Shown here: piece by piece, positions 35,055-43,379 of the stretch
Position numbering within the stretch: position 1 is the first letter of the stretch
Layout of the letters: each line of letters starts with the position of its first letter
Origin: Prolixibacter bellariivorans ATCC BAA-1284
GTDB lineage: Bacteria; Bacteroidota; Bacteroidia; Bacteroidales; Prolixibacteraceae
NCBI RefSeq assembly: GCF_000621705.1
Contig: NZ_JHXO01000010.1
Coordinates: 248,001-312,000, forward strand
Direction of reading: 5' to 3'
DNA length: 64,000 nucleotides
The notes under the pieces: generated by a model
Database searches by the model: none
What the model was told of the DNA's origin: nothing
What the model saw: the letters and a program-made list of their open reading frames with translations, nothing else
Translations under genes and position numbers: made by a program

Positions 35055-35669
35055 ATGCACATTGCCATAGCTGGAAATATCGGTGCCGGAAAGACCACTC
35101 TAACGGGCCTGCTTGCTAAACATTATGGCTGGGAAGCCCATTATGAAAGCACCGATGACAATCCTTACCTCGACGACTTTTACCACGACATGCAGCGTTG
35201 GTCGTTCAATCTTCAGGTATATTTCCTGAATAACCGGTTCAACCAGGTACTCGATATCCGGAAATCGGGAAAAACAATTATTCAGGACCGGACCATTTAC
35301 GAGGATGCCGAAATTTTTGCTCCTAACCTGCACGACATGAGCCTGATGAGCACCCGTGATTTTAATAACTATCGCTCGCTCTTCGAACTGATGACCCGCC
35401 TGATCGAACCGCCGGATTTGCTTATCTACCTGCGTGCTTCTATCCCGACGCTCGTCAATCAGATTCAGAAACGCGGCCGCGATTACGAAAATTCCATCCG
35501 CCTCGATTATCTGAAACAGCTGAATCAGCGCTACGAGGCATGGATTTCGAAATACCACAAAGGAAAAATGCTCATCATTAACGTTGATGAAATTAACTTT
35601 GCCGATAGTGCCGAGGACCTCAGCAAGGTTATTGACCGAATCGACGCCCAGATAAACGGGTTGTTTTAA
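35055..35669 (+). CDS. Deoxynucleoside kinase
   Basis: This 204-residue cytoplasmic kinase salvages deoxynucleosides. The P-loop GNIGAGKTT is at residues 7-15, the general-base glutamate is E31 in HYEST, and the DR motif is DRTIYED (78-84). The Arg-rich lid lies around 136-146 (QKRGRDYE). Family resemblance is to the dCK/dGK group (PF01712) rather than TK1; which base it prefers cannot be read. It lies 56 bp after the GH3 gene and ends at a strong terminator. Confidence 0.92.
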   Translation: MHIAIAGNIGAGKTTLTGLLAKHYGWEAHYESTDDNPYLDDFYHDMQRWSFNLQVYFLNNRFNQVLDIRKSGKTIIQDRTIYEDAEIFAPNLHDMSLMSTRDFNNYRSLFELMTRLIEPPDLLIYLRASIPTLVNQIQKRGRDYENSIRLDYLKQLNQRYEAWISKYHKGKMLIINVDEINFADSAEDLSKVIDRIDAQINGLF

Positions 35670-35693
35670 TCAACTTCGTTAAAAGATATTTAG

Positions 35694-35725
35694 AAAGCCA
35701 TTGAAGCAATTCAGTGGCTTTTTTT
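35694..35725 (+). terminator. Terminator after deoxynucleoside kinase gene
   Basis: AAAGCCATTGAA pairs with TTCAGTGGCTTT (12 bp, one G-U pair) around a GCAA tetraloop, followed by T. It starts 25 bp after the stop. Confidence 0.88.
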
Positions 35726-35746
35726 ATTGTAAATTCACACCATGAC

Positions 35747-35797
35747 GTCCGTAATTATAATTCCGAACGTTTACTTGTCACACAGCCATTACTTTTG
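35747..35797 (+). promoter_or_regulatory. Operator-promoter of the esterase gene (regulon site 1)
   Basis: The module GTCC-N2-AATTATAAT-N3-GAAC (35747-35768) is followed by a -7 element TACTTTTG (35790-35797). GAAC starts exactly 25 bp before the -7 element, as in the two other sites. Here the module itself occupies the promoter-proximal position, and a weak half-site (GACG, 35744) lies 21 bp upstream. Confidence 0.65.
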
Positions 35798-35873
35798 ATT
35801 CAAGATGTCTAACGGAACACATGCTGCTCCTTCCGTCAAAAACAAAGTGATTAACCCAAATAAAACCTTAAAC

Positions 35874-37115
35874 ATGAAAACTGCACTATGCGCTGTTTTA
35901 ATTCTGCTTTTTCAGAATATGGCAGACGCACAAACCAACCAACGATTCTTATACAAAACAGGAGTTGTAGACAGTATCTACTCTGAAACACTAAAAGAAT
36001 ACAGGCAAATCTATATTCAACTACCCGAAAGCTACAATCCTGCCAACGGGCAAAAATATCCAACTGCATATATTCTGGATGGTGAGACACTTCTTCCAAC
36101 AGCGAGTATCGTACAGGGTTTTTATTCCGGCGGATTTTTCCCGGAAATGATTCTCATCGGTATTTCTAACCGAAAACACAGGACCAGGGATTTAATACCT
36201 TCCAAGATAAATACCAAATACGGAATGCCTTTTAACGAAGAAAATGGTCAGGCGGCCAAATTCTTCACTTTTCTAAAGGAAGAACTGATACCATATGTCG
36301 AAAGCAAATATCGTGTCACCAATTACCGAACATTAATCGGCCATTCCTATGGTGGTCTGTTTGCAATTTATACCCTGATAAATCATCCACAATTGTTCGC
36401 GAATTACCTGGCGATTGATCCCAGTTTGGATTGGGACAACCAGAAATTATTGAAACAGGCCGGTACGGTTTTGGCCAAGGGCGACTTTAAAGGCAAATCG
36501 TTATACATGTCTTTAAATGGACAATTGGACATGCAAAACTCTCATGTTACGCTCGAAAATGTCATGCAAGACACAACATACTTTACCCTATTTGCCCGCT
36601 CCAATATTTCGTTTGCAAACTTGGTGAAGAAAAACCAGGAATGTGGATTGACTTTTCGTTGGGAATTCTTTCCAGATGATTTGCATGGCACAATTGCATT
36701 GCCTTCTATCAGAAGTGGGCTGATTTCACTATTCAAGTGGTTTCAAATGGAGAAGACAGATAGATTCAATTCACCCGATACTCCAAAAGAGGAACTCTAC
36801 CGGATAATAAAATACAGGGCGAACAAACTTTCAAGCCATTTTGGATACAAGGTGCCGCCATATCCCGAAGATCTAATAAATATGATGGGATACATGAGCT
36901 TAAACATGGGGCAGCCCGAAAAAGCAAAAATGTTCTTTGCTTTTGGCATAGAATATTATCCTGAAAAACCGAATGTTTACGATTCGATGGCTGACTATTA
37001 TATCGCCCAAAAAGATACGATCAACGCCTTGAAATTTGTGAAAAAAGCATTTGAATTAAGTGGTCGCGATTACTATAAAAAAAGAATGGAAAAATTTGAT
37101 ACAAAAAATGAATAA
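35874..37115 (+). CDS. Exported alpha/beta-hydrolase esterase (PF00756 type) with C-terminal TPR-like region
   Basis: This 413-residue secreted esterase has a signal peptide (ends MADAQ, 20), then an esterase-D/IroE-like alpha/beta-hydrolase domain with nucleophile elbow GHSYGG (S158) and catalytic histidine H271 in DDLHG. The C-terminal 110 residues hold a TPR-like repeat (LSSHFGYKVPPYPEDLINMMGY, then MFFAFGIEYYPEKPNVYDSMADYY). The ATG at 35874 is chosen over 35805 because it starts the signal peptide and because the promoter start point should fall near 35804. The stop overlaps the DUF1330 gene by 8 bp. Relatives include siderophore esterases; the substrate here is unknown. Confidence 0.88.
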   Translation: MKTALCAVLILLFQNMADAQTNQRFLYKTGVVDSIYSETLKEYRQIYIQLPESYNPANGQKYPTAYILDGETLLPTASIVQGFYSGGFFPEMILIGISNRKHRTRDLIPSKINTKYGMPFNEENGQAAKFFTFLKEELIPYVESKYRVTNYRTLIGHSYGGLFAIYTLINHPQLFANYLAIDPSLDWDNQKLLKQAGTVLAKGDFKGKSLYMSLNGQLDMQNSHVTLENVMQDTTYFTLFARSNISFANLVKKNQECGLTFRWEFFPDDLHGTIALPSIRSGLISLFKWFQMEKTDRFNSPDTPKEELYRIIKYRANKLSSHFGYKVPPYPEDLINMMGYMSLNMGQPEKAKMFFAFGIEYYPEKPNVYDSMADYYIAQKDTINALKFVKKAFELSGRDYYKKRMEKFDTKNE

Positions 37116-37536
37116 AACGTACTTATATCCAATACAAGAGGCTGGACGAGATTTTATTATGCGAAAAATCGAAAGTGACATAATTATGCTAAATTTACTT
37201 CGCTTTCGCGAGGTGGCTGACTATTCAGCTTCACCGGAACTGATGCCGAAAAAGCCAATCAGTGGCAAGGAGGCTTATCAGCGATATATCGACCATACAT
37301 TACCTTTTCTGAAGGAATCAGAAGGCGAGATACTATTGATGGGCGAAGGAGGAAAATATCTGATTGGCCCCACTGACGAGCAATGGCACGCCGTTCTGCT
37401 GGTCAGGCAAAGCAGCGTCGAAAGTTTCCTGGCATTCGAATCGAATCAGGAATACCTGAAAGGAATTGGGCACCGGACAGCGGCGTTGAAAGATTCGCGG
37501 CTTCTTCCCATTGTGGAAGCAAACCGAACGCTTTAA
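37108..37536 (+). CDS. DUF1330-like small protein
   Basis: This 142-residue cytoplasmic protein resembles the DUF1330/dimeric alpha-beta barrel group (LNLLRFREVADYS near the start, VLLVRQSSVESFLAFESNQEYLKGIGHRTAALKDSRLLPI near the end). Such proteins are uncharacterised monooxygenase-like folds. The ATG at 37108 overlaps the esterase stop by 8 bp, a typical coupled start; an in-frame upstream ATG at 37060 would lie deep in the esterase gene and is rejected. Confidence 0.8.
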   Translation: MNKTYLYPIQEAGRDFIMRKIESDIIMLNLLRFREVADYSASPELMPKKPISGKEAYQRYIDHTLPFLKESEGEILLMGEGGKYLIGPTDEQWHAVLLVRQSSVESFLAFESNQEYLKGIGHRTAALKDSRLLPIVEANRTL

Positions 37537-37575
37537 ATTACAAGAATAACAAACCGACAAAACTGAACGAAAGAC

Positions 37576-38133
37576 ATGGAAACTCTGACGAGAACTCTTG
37601 AAGAACAACGAAAAGAATTTGCTTCCCGGAAATTTCTGGCAACGCCAATAGCGGGAATAATCGCGTGGTTGATTACCGGCATAGCCGGAATGACATTATC
37701 TCCGATCCTAACCGTATGGACATTATTCATAGCTACCGGGAGCATTGCCTACCTCGGAATCGTCATCTCGAAGTTCACCGGAGAAGATTTTCTCGATAAG
37801 ACAAAGCCGAAAAATGAATTCGACACGCTCTTCTTTTTAACCGTAGGACAGGCTGTTTTGGTTTATTCTATCGCCATTCCATTTTTTCTGATCGATTATA
37901 CTTCACTTCCAATGACCGTCGGAATTCTAACCGGTCTCATGTGGATTCCTTTTTCGTGGATGATTAAACATTGGGTGGGAATTTTCCATTCCGTTGTTCG
38001 AACCGCCCTGGTTCTTGCTCTTTGGTATATATTGCCTGAATATCGCTTCGTAGCCATCCCGTTTGTCATTATACTGGTTTACATCGTCACCATATTCATC
38101 TTAATGAACAGAAAAAAAACGATGCCGGTTTAA
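37576..38133 (+). CDS. Polytopic membrane protein, DUF7010-like
   Basis: This 185-residue protein has about six hydrophobic segments (about 22-39, 45-62, 86-104, 110-127, 137-153, 157-175) after a charged N-terminus, and a basic tail NRKKTMPV. The overall pattern resembles DUF7010 membrane proteins, with no known function. It lies 39 bp after the DUF1330 gene and so is probably in the esterase operon. Confidence 0.78.
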   Translation: METLTRTLEEQRKEFASRKFLATPIAGIIAWLITGIAGMTLSPILTVWTLFIATGSIAYLGIVISKFTGEDFLDKTKPKNEFDTLFFLTVGQAVLVYSIAIPFFLIDYTSLPMTVGILTGLMWIPFSWMIKHWVGIFHSVVRTALVLALWYILPEYRFVAIPFVIILVYIVTIFILMNRKKTMPV

Positions 38134-38215
38134 AAGTTCGTGCAAGGCTCTCTGTATAAGAAGAGCCGAAACCTCAAATGGCAAGTACAACAATTTTAAT
38201 TTGTAGTTTTGTGTA

Positions 38216-40012
38216 GTGAAGGAAAATGTGCCAGACAAAACGATTGCTGTACTTCCATTTGTGAACATGAGTGGCAGTGAAGAAATTGAATATTTCAGCG
38301 ATGGGATCACCGAAGAAATTATCAATGCACTGGCCCGGATTGAGCACCTGAAAGTCACGTCACGAACTTCTTCATTTTACTTCAAGAACAAACACATCCC
38401 CGTAAGGGAAATTGCCAAAGAACTGAATGTCGCAGCCATCCTGGAAGGGAGTGTGCGTCTGGCGGCTAATACTGTTCGTATAACTGCCCAGCTAATTCAC
38501 GCGGAGGAAGATTTTCACTTCTGGTCGGAAACATGGGACCGGAAGCTGGAGAATATTTTTGAAATACAGGATGAAATCAGTCTGCTAATTGCCGATAAAC
38601 TTCGGGAACAATATGGGCACCTGGAAATTCAGGACCACCTTGTCGGGAAGAAGACGGAGAGTATTGATGCCTATGAATATTTTTTAAAAGCGCGATATCA
38701 CTTTAACAAATGGAACCCGGTAGATGCCCGGACCGCCATCGAACTGTATGAAAAGGCTATCGCTCTCGATCCGAATCATACCGATTCGTATGTAGGATTG
38801 GCGGATGCCTACAGTTTTTTTGCCGTTACCGAATTGATGCCGCGCGAGGAGGCCTGGAAAAAATCTCGGGACTATACCGACAAAGCGTATTCGCTGAACC
38901 CGCAACACGCCGGTGTACATTACCTGTTTGCCAATGTATCCTTTTTTTACGATGCCAGTTTTCACGAAGCAGCTCAACACGCTCTTAAGTCGATTGAGCT
39001 AAAGCCAAATTATCCCGAAGCGCAGCAGTTTGTGGCCTTGCTGTACATAATTTCCGGCGAAATGGATAAAGCGAAACAGCATTTGGAAATAGCACATGAT
39101 ATCGATCCGCTTTCGCAGGAAACCTTGTTTTACCGGGCCTACTTCCATTACCGAAATGAAAATTATTCCGAAGCACTAACGCTATTTGATGAAGCTTTGG
39201 AGAAAAATCCCCATAATATTCCGGTCTACATTGTCCGCAGTTATTGCCTGTTGAAAACGGGACAATATTCCGAAGCACTCGATTTCCTGGGAAAAATGCC
39301 GGAAGAGATTGTCGTTCCGGGCGAGCGTCTGGGAGTAATTGCCCTGGCTCATATTCTGAAAAATGATCAGGCAGAAGCGGAAAAATATTTCAAGCAACTA
39401 AAGCAGGAAGCCCAAAAACCTGCTTCTTTTCAGGCTCACTCCTACCTTTTTATGGCTTATGCCTGTATGAATCAACCTGACGAGGCTTTTTCCTGGCTGG
39501 ATGAAGCAATTAAACTAAATTCTTCTGTTTTACTGCTGAGCTATACCGACCCGTTAAACAACTTTGTCAAAGAAGATCCCCGATACGAACAATACCGGCA
39601 AAAGCTTTACCATCAACCAACGTTTTCTGAAGAAAAGTCCACCGAAAAACCGCCGCTGCTGGATGCCGAAACGGCTGACGCCTATACCGAAAATCTGATT
39701 CGCTTCGTGAGCGAAGAAGAACCGTTTCTGGTTCCCAACCTTTCACTGCGCTCTCTCGCCGAACAGGTTGAAATACACCCCAACAAATTGTCGTGGTTGC
39801 TCAACGAACGGATGGGCAAAAACTTCAATGAGTTTATCAATTTTTACCGGATTGAATATTTTAAAAAGCTGGCTCTCGATCCGGCAAACAGTCATATTTC
39901 GCTCATTGGTCTGGCCTATGAGAGCGGATTTAATTCCAAGACGGTTTTCAACACTTACTTCAAGAAAGAAACCGGTATGACCCCAAAAGAATTCCTGAAA
40001 CAGAACAGTTAG
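38216..40012 (+). CDS. TPR-containing AraC-family regulator with TolB/FlgO-like N-terminal domain
   Basis: This 598-residue protein opens with KTIAVLPFVNMSG, the FlgO/TolB-like domain often found in cyclase- and regulator-type signalling proteins (about 1-125), then TPR repeats (about 140-440), a linker, and an AraC HTH domain at about 495-598 (LSLRSLAEQVEIHPNKLSWLLNERMGKNFNEF ... GFNSKTVFNTYFKKETGMTPKEF). No membrane segment is visible, so it is probably cytoplasmic. Translation starts at GTG 38216; a -7-like TAGTTTTG sits at 38204-38211, so the mRNA may be almost leaderless or the true start slightly downstream. It is the best candidate regulator for the CCGAAC operators around it; that is inference. 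Confidence 0.88.
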   Translation: MKENVPDKTIAVLPFVNMSGSEEIEYFSDGITEEIINALARIEHLKVTSRTSSFYFKNKHIPVREIAKELNVAAILEGSVRLAANTVRITAQLIHAEEDFHFWSETWDRKLENIFEIQDEISLLIADKLREQYGHLEIQDHLVGKKTESIDAYEYFLKARYHFNKWNPVDARTAIELYEKAIALDPNHTDSYVGLADAYSFFAVTELMPREEAWKKSRDYTDKAYSLNPQHAGVHYLFANVSFFYDASFHEAAQHALKSIELKPNYPEAQQFVALLYIISGEMDKAKQHLEIAHDIDPLSQETLFYRAYFHYRNENYSEALTLFDEALEKNPHNIPVYIVRSYCLLKTGQYSEALDFLGKMPEEIVVPGERLGVIALAHILKNDQAEAEKYFKQLKQEAQKPASFQAHSYLFMAYACMNQPDEAFSWLDEAIKLNSSVLLLSYTDPLNNFVKEDPRYEQYRQKLYHQPTFSEEKSTEKPPLLDAETADAYTENLIRFVSEEEPFLVPNLSLRSLAEQVEIHPNKLSWLLNERMGKNFNEFINFYRIEYFKKLALDPANSHISLIGLAYESGFNSKTVFNTYFKKETGMTPKEFLKQNS

Positions 40013-40054
40013 CCCATTCCTTCTCTGCACAGCCGCGATAGATCACATTTTTGG

Positions 40055-40126
40055 GTCCAGAATTATAATTGCGAACCTCTGCTTCCATTTTCCGAACCTT
40101 TATCCAACACGCCTCCCTTACATTTG
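40055..40126 (+). promoter_or_regulatory. Operator-promoter of the first serine hydrolase gene (regulon site 2)
   Basis: GTCC-N2-AATTATAAT-N3-GAAC (40055-40076), then a second half-site CCGAAC with GAAC at 40094, exactly 21 bp after the first, then -7 element TACATTTG (40119-40126), 25 bp after the second GAAC. The layout is identical to site 3 near 41.5 kb, including CCTCCC just before the -7 element. Confidence 0.72.
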
Positions 40127-40190
40127 CTTCGTGATTTCACTGAAAATAAAATCGAAAAGCAATAAATTAATTCTCATAACATATTGACTT

Positions 40191-41402
40191 ATGAAAAAAG
40201 CCATTAAAATCATTCTGCTGACACCTCTTGCTTTGATTTTTGCCGCCCTGCTGGTTTTGTCCGTCATGTATTCTCCCACCTACATGTACCGGTTAATTAC
40301 CATGAATGTGGCGGATGTGTATGACTACAAACATTTCGAAAACAGGAAAATCGAAGGCTCACAGGACACTTTCCATTTTGCTAAAAAATTAGATGAAGAA
40401 TACGTGGAATCGTTGTTTCACGACCGGGTCAAAAACTCCGGCTGTAAAACATTCGATGAGTGGGCTGAGAAATCGCAAACCACCGCACTGATTTTTATCC
40501 GGAGAGATACCATCCTGTATGAGAAATATTTCAATGGTTTTTCGCGTGATTCCTACTTCCATTCGCAGTCAATGGCCAAATCGTTTATTTCGTTTTTAAT
40601 CGGCGCGGCTATCGACGACGGACTAATCGCAAGTGTCAATGACCCAATGACCAAGTATATTCCCGAGCTGAAAAAACGTGATCCCCGTTTCGAAAAGATT
40701 ACCATCAAAAATTTACTCCAAATGCGTTCGGGATTAAAGTATTACGAAGGCTATTTCCCTGGCACTCACATTCATCTTCCCTGGCATGATGAAGCCGTTG
40801 GATATTATCATCCGAATGTTCGGAAACTGTTGCTTAAGAAGATTGACATTGCCCGTGAACCGGGGAAATCGTTTCAATATTGCAACTACAATACCAGTTA
40901 CCTGGGATTGATCATCGAGCGGGCGACTCATAAAACAGTATCCAAATACATGGAGGAAAAGTTGTGGTCACGAATCATGGAGTACGATGCGCTGTTTTCC
41001 ATCGACAGCAAAAAATCGGGCTTTGAATATATGCCCAGCCGCCTAATTGCCAGAGCTATTGATTATGCCCGGTTTGGTCGCCTTTTCCTGCATGATGGCA
41101 ACTGGAACGGCCAACAAATTATCTCAAAGGATTGGGTTTTTAAATCGACCCGCGAAGATAAGTCCATCCCGCGCAGCATTTACCCCGATTGGCTCGGTAA
41201 AGGATGCAAACACACCTATTATTCTTATCAGTGGTGGGGAAACACCAATTGCGATTCCACCTTTCATTTTTTTGCCAATGGCAACCTCGGTCAAAATATC
41301 TATGTCATTCCTGACAAAGACATCATCATCGTGCACTGTGGTAATTCGCTGGAGTACTACAACGAAGGCGACTTGTGGCATGCAGCAGAACAGATTGACT
41401 AA
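40191..41402 (+). CDS. Membrane-anchored beta-lactamase-family serine hydrolase
   Basis: This 403-residue protein has an N-terminal membrane anchor or uncleaved signal (about 5-27). The class C beta-lactamase/penicillin-binding fold is shown by S127-M-A-K130 (nucleophile and base) and the YCN motif in FQYCNYNTSYLG. The third motif is not an obvious KTG; WGN or FANGNLGQ may replace it. Such proteins are esterases, peptidases or lactonases more often than resistance enzymes. It has its own operator-promoter and is followed by a terminator. Confidence 0.87.
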   Translation: MKKAIKIILLTPLALIFAALLVLSVMYSPTYMYRLITMNVADVYDYKHFENRKIEGSQDTFHFAKKLDEEYVESLFHDRVKNSGCKTFDEWAEKSQTTALIFIRRDTILYEKYFNGFSRDSYFHSQSMAKSFISFLIGAAIDDGLIASVNDPMTKYIPELKKRDPRFEKITIKNLLQMRSGLKYYEGYFPGTHIHLPWHDEAVGYYHPNVRKLLLKKIDIAREPGKSFQYCNYNTSYLGLIIERATHKTVSKYMEEKLWSRIMEYDALFSIDSKKSGFEYMPSRLIARAIDYARFGRLFLHDGNWNGQQIISKDWVFKSTREDKSIPRSIYPDWLGKGCKHTYYSYQWWGNTNCDSTFHFFANGNLGQNIYVIPDKDIIIVHCGNSLEYYNEGDLWHAAEQID

Positions 41403-41430
41403 AGCCATCATTCCTTTCATATCATAGACA

Positions 41431-41468
41431 AAACCTCGTGTCCAAAACACGGGGTTTTTCTTTTTTCC
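41431..41468 (+). terminator. Terminator after first serine hydrolase gene
   Basis: AAACCTCGTGT (41431-41441) pairs with ACACGGGGTTT (41447-41457) with one T-G pair, followed by a long T-rich tail. Confidence 0.82.
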
Positions 41469-41510
41469 TACCGGGAAAGAAATTCCTTTTCGTCAATATC
41501 AACTCATCAG

Positions 41511-41582
41511 GTCCACAATTATAATCCTGAACTTCTGCACAGCAATCCCGAACTTCCGCCAGAAACACCTCCCCTACATTTG
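41511..41582 (+). promoter_or_regulatory. Operator-promoter of the MDR-TonB receptor operon (regulon site 3)
   Basis: GTCC-N2-AATTATAAT-N3-GAAC (41511-41532), second CCGAAC with GAAC at 41550, 21 bp downstream of the first, and TACATTTG (41575-41582), 25 bp further. It matches site 2 nearly throughout, so the two promoters are probably controlled together. Confidence 0.72.
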
Positions 41583-41634
41583 CATCATCACTTCATTGAT
41601 AATGAACAGAAAAACAAATCAAAATAAAGAAGCC

Positions 41635-42642
41635 ATGAAAGAAATGATGAAAGCAATTGTTGCCACAGGCTACGGAGCACCGGATGTACTGAAGCTGCAG
41701 CAGGTGGACAAACCTCAACCCAAAGAAAACGAGGTATTGGTAAAAGCACATGCCTCGTCGGTTACAACCGCCGATGGTATGATGCGGACCGGCAAACCTT
41801 ATTTCGGCCGACTGGTAACCGGATTAACCAAGCCTAAACATCCTATTCCCGGAACCGGTTTTTCCGGTGTCGTGGAGGCGGTTGGCGAGAAAGTAGAAAT
41901 GTTCCAGCCGGGTGACGAGGTCTTTGGTGAAACCACGCTTGGATTTAGCACCAATGCCGAATACTTCACCATCCCTGAAAAAGGTGTGATTCTGTACAAG
42001 CCGGACAACCTGTGTTTCACCGACGCAGCTACCTTCTGTGACGGACACCTCACTTCCCTTAGCTTCCTGAAAGAAATTGCGCAAATCAAACCGGGACAAA
42101 AAGTATTGATTAACGGGGCATCAGGAAGTCTGGGAACAGCAGCCGTACAAATTGCCAAATACATCGGAGCCGAAGTGACCGGAGTTTGCAGCACCCGAAA
42201 CGTCGGCCTGGTCAAATCGCTGGGGGCTGATTTCGTGATTGACTACACGAAAAAGGACTTCACCAAAGCCGGCAAAACGTACGATGTAGTTTATGATACC
42301 GTTGGAAAAAGTTCCTATTCGAGAAGCAAAAACATTCTTTCGGACTCAGGATTGTATGTATCGCCTGTCCTGAAATTTTCGCTGCTGTTGAAAATGATGT
42401 GGACTTCGCTCTTCGGTAAAAAGAAAGCCAAATTCAGCGCCACCGGGCTTCGTTCCGACGAAGATCTGCGAAAGCAACTGGCCGAACTGGTCACCATTTT
42501 TAAAGAAGGAAAGCTGAAAACGGTGATCGACCGGCAATATCCGCTGGAAAAAGTGGCTGAAGCCCATACTTACATCGCTTCAGGACACAAAAAGGGAAAC
42601 GTTGTCATCATTGTGCAACCCGGGAGTGATTCGCCATGGTAA
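41635..42642 (+). CDS. NAD(P)-dependent medium-chain dehydrogenase/quinone reductase-like protein
   Basis: This 335-residue MDR-superfamily oxidoreductase begins MKAIVATGYGAPDVLKLQ after a short leader and has the GroES-like fold (about 30-130) and a Rossmann domain with NGASGSLGTAAVQIAK (nucleotide-binding glycines), followed by DFVIDYTKKDF. No zinc-ligand cysteines are visible, so it is closer to quinone reductases than to zinc alcohol dehydrogenases. The ATG at 41635 is chosen; in-frame starts at 41602 and a TTG at 41596 would leave a leader of only about 10 nt from the promoter. It overlaps the next gene by 7 bp. Confidence 0.87.
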   Translation: MKEMMKAIVATGYGAPDVLKLQQVDKPQPKENEVLVKAHASSVTTADGMMRTGKPYFGRLVTGLTKPKHPIPGTGFSGVVEAVGEKVEMFQPGDEVFGETTLGFSTNAEYFTIPEKGVILYKPDNLCFTDAATFCDGHLTSLSFLKEIAQIKPGQKVLINGASGSLGTAAVQIAKYIGAEVTGVCSTRNVGLVKSLGADFVIDYTKKDFTKAGKTYDVVYDTVGKSSYSRSKNILSDSGLYVSPVLKFSLLLKMMWTSLFGKKKAKFSATGLRSDEDLRKQLAELVTIFKEGKLKTVIDRQYPLEKVAEAHTYIASGHKKGNVVIIVQPGSDSPW

Positions 42643-43358
42643 CCAAAAGAAATTTCGCGCGAATAGCAGGTATCGCCATTTTGATGATGGCCGCTGTCGC
42701 AGCATTTACTTACGGCTACATTCACAATTCCCTGGTCGTTCCCAACCATCCGGAAACAACTATTAGCAATCTCAAAGCTTCCACATGGCTTTTCCGGACA
42801 GAAATTGTCGGGTGGCATTTCATCCTGCTATGTGATGTTGTTGTTGCCTGGGCGCTCTATAAGTTTTTCAAAGATGAAAATCAGCAGCTCTCTCAGATAA
42901 CTGCTGTTTTGCGTCTTGTATATGCTGCCGTTTTGGGCGGAGCCGTTTTCAAGCTCATCAGTGTGCTGGGGATTATAAACGGAAAAGCAGGAATCGTGCC
43001 GGAGCTAGCCGATCAGCAAATGTTGTCTTTCCTGAAATCCTTTGAAAGCACCTGGTCATTCGGATTGATCATCTTTGGATTTCATTTGTTGTTGCTGGGT
43101 TTTCTTGCACTCCAATCGAAAGCCATTCATTTCTCCTGGGGAGTATTACTGGTAATTGCTGCTCTGTCGTATATCACGATTCACACTTTAAAAATAGGTT
43201 TCCCCGAGTTCGATAGCCAGATTAAAACCGCTGAAATGATACTCAGCTTACCCATGGCTCTAGGGGAAGTTGGTTTTGCCGTTTGGCTGATCATTCGGGG
43301 CGGAAAATCCGGAAAAGCTTTTCTAAAATCCAAAAACAAATTAACGCTTCAACGCTGA
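42636..43358 (+). CDS. DUF4386 family membrane protein (first copy)
   Basis: This 240-residue integral membrane protein has about six hydrophobic segments and the opening KRNFARIAGIAILMMAAVAAFTYGY, which resembles DUF4386. The lipid-facing, low-charge profile suggests an inner-membrane protein of unknown function. It overlaps the reductase gene by 7 bp and lies 21 bp before the TonB receptor gene. A paralogue sits on the other side of the receptor pair. Confidence 0.8.
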   Translation: MVTKRNFARIAGIAILMMAAVAAFTYGYIHNSLVVPNHPETTISNLKASTWLFRTEIVGWHFILLCDVVVAWALYKFFKDENQQLSQITAVLRLVYAAVLGGAVFKLISVLGIINGKAGIVPELADQQMLSFLKSFESTWSFGLIIFGFHLLLLGFLALQSKAIHFSWGVLLVIAALSYITIHTLKIGFPEFDSQIKTAEMILSLPMALGEVGFAVWLIIRGGKSGKAFLKSKNKLTLQR

Positions 43359-43379
43359 ACAATAAACCATTCAGAAAAA

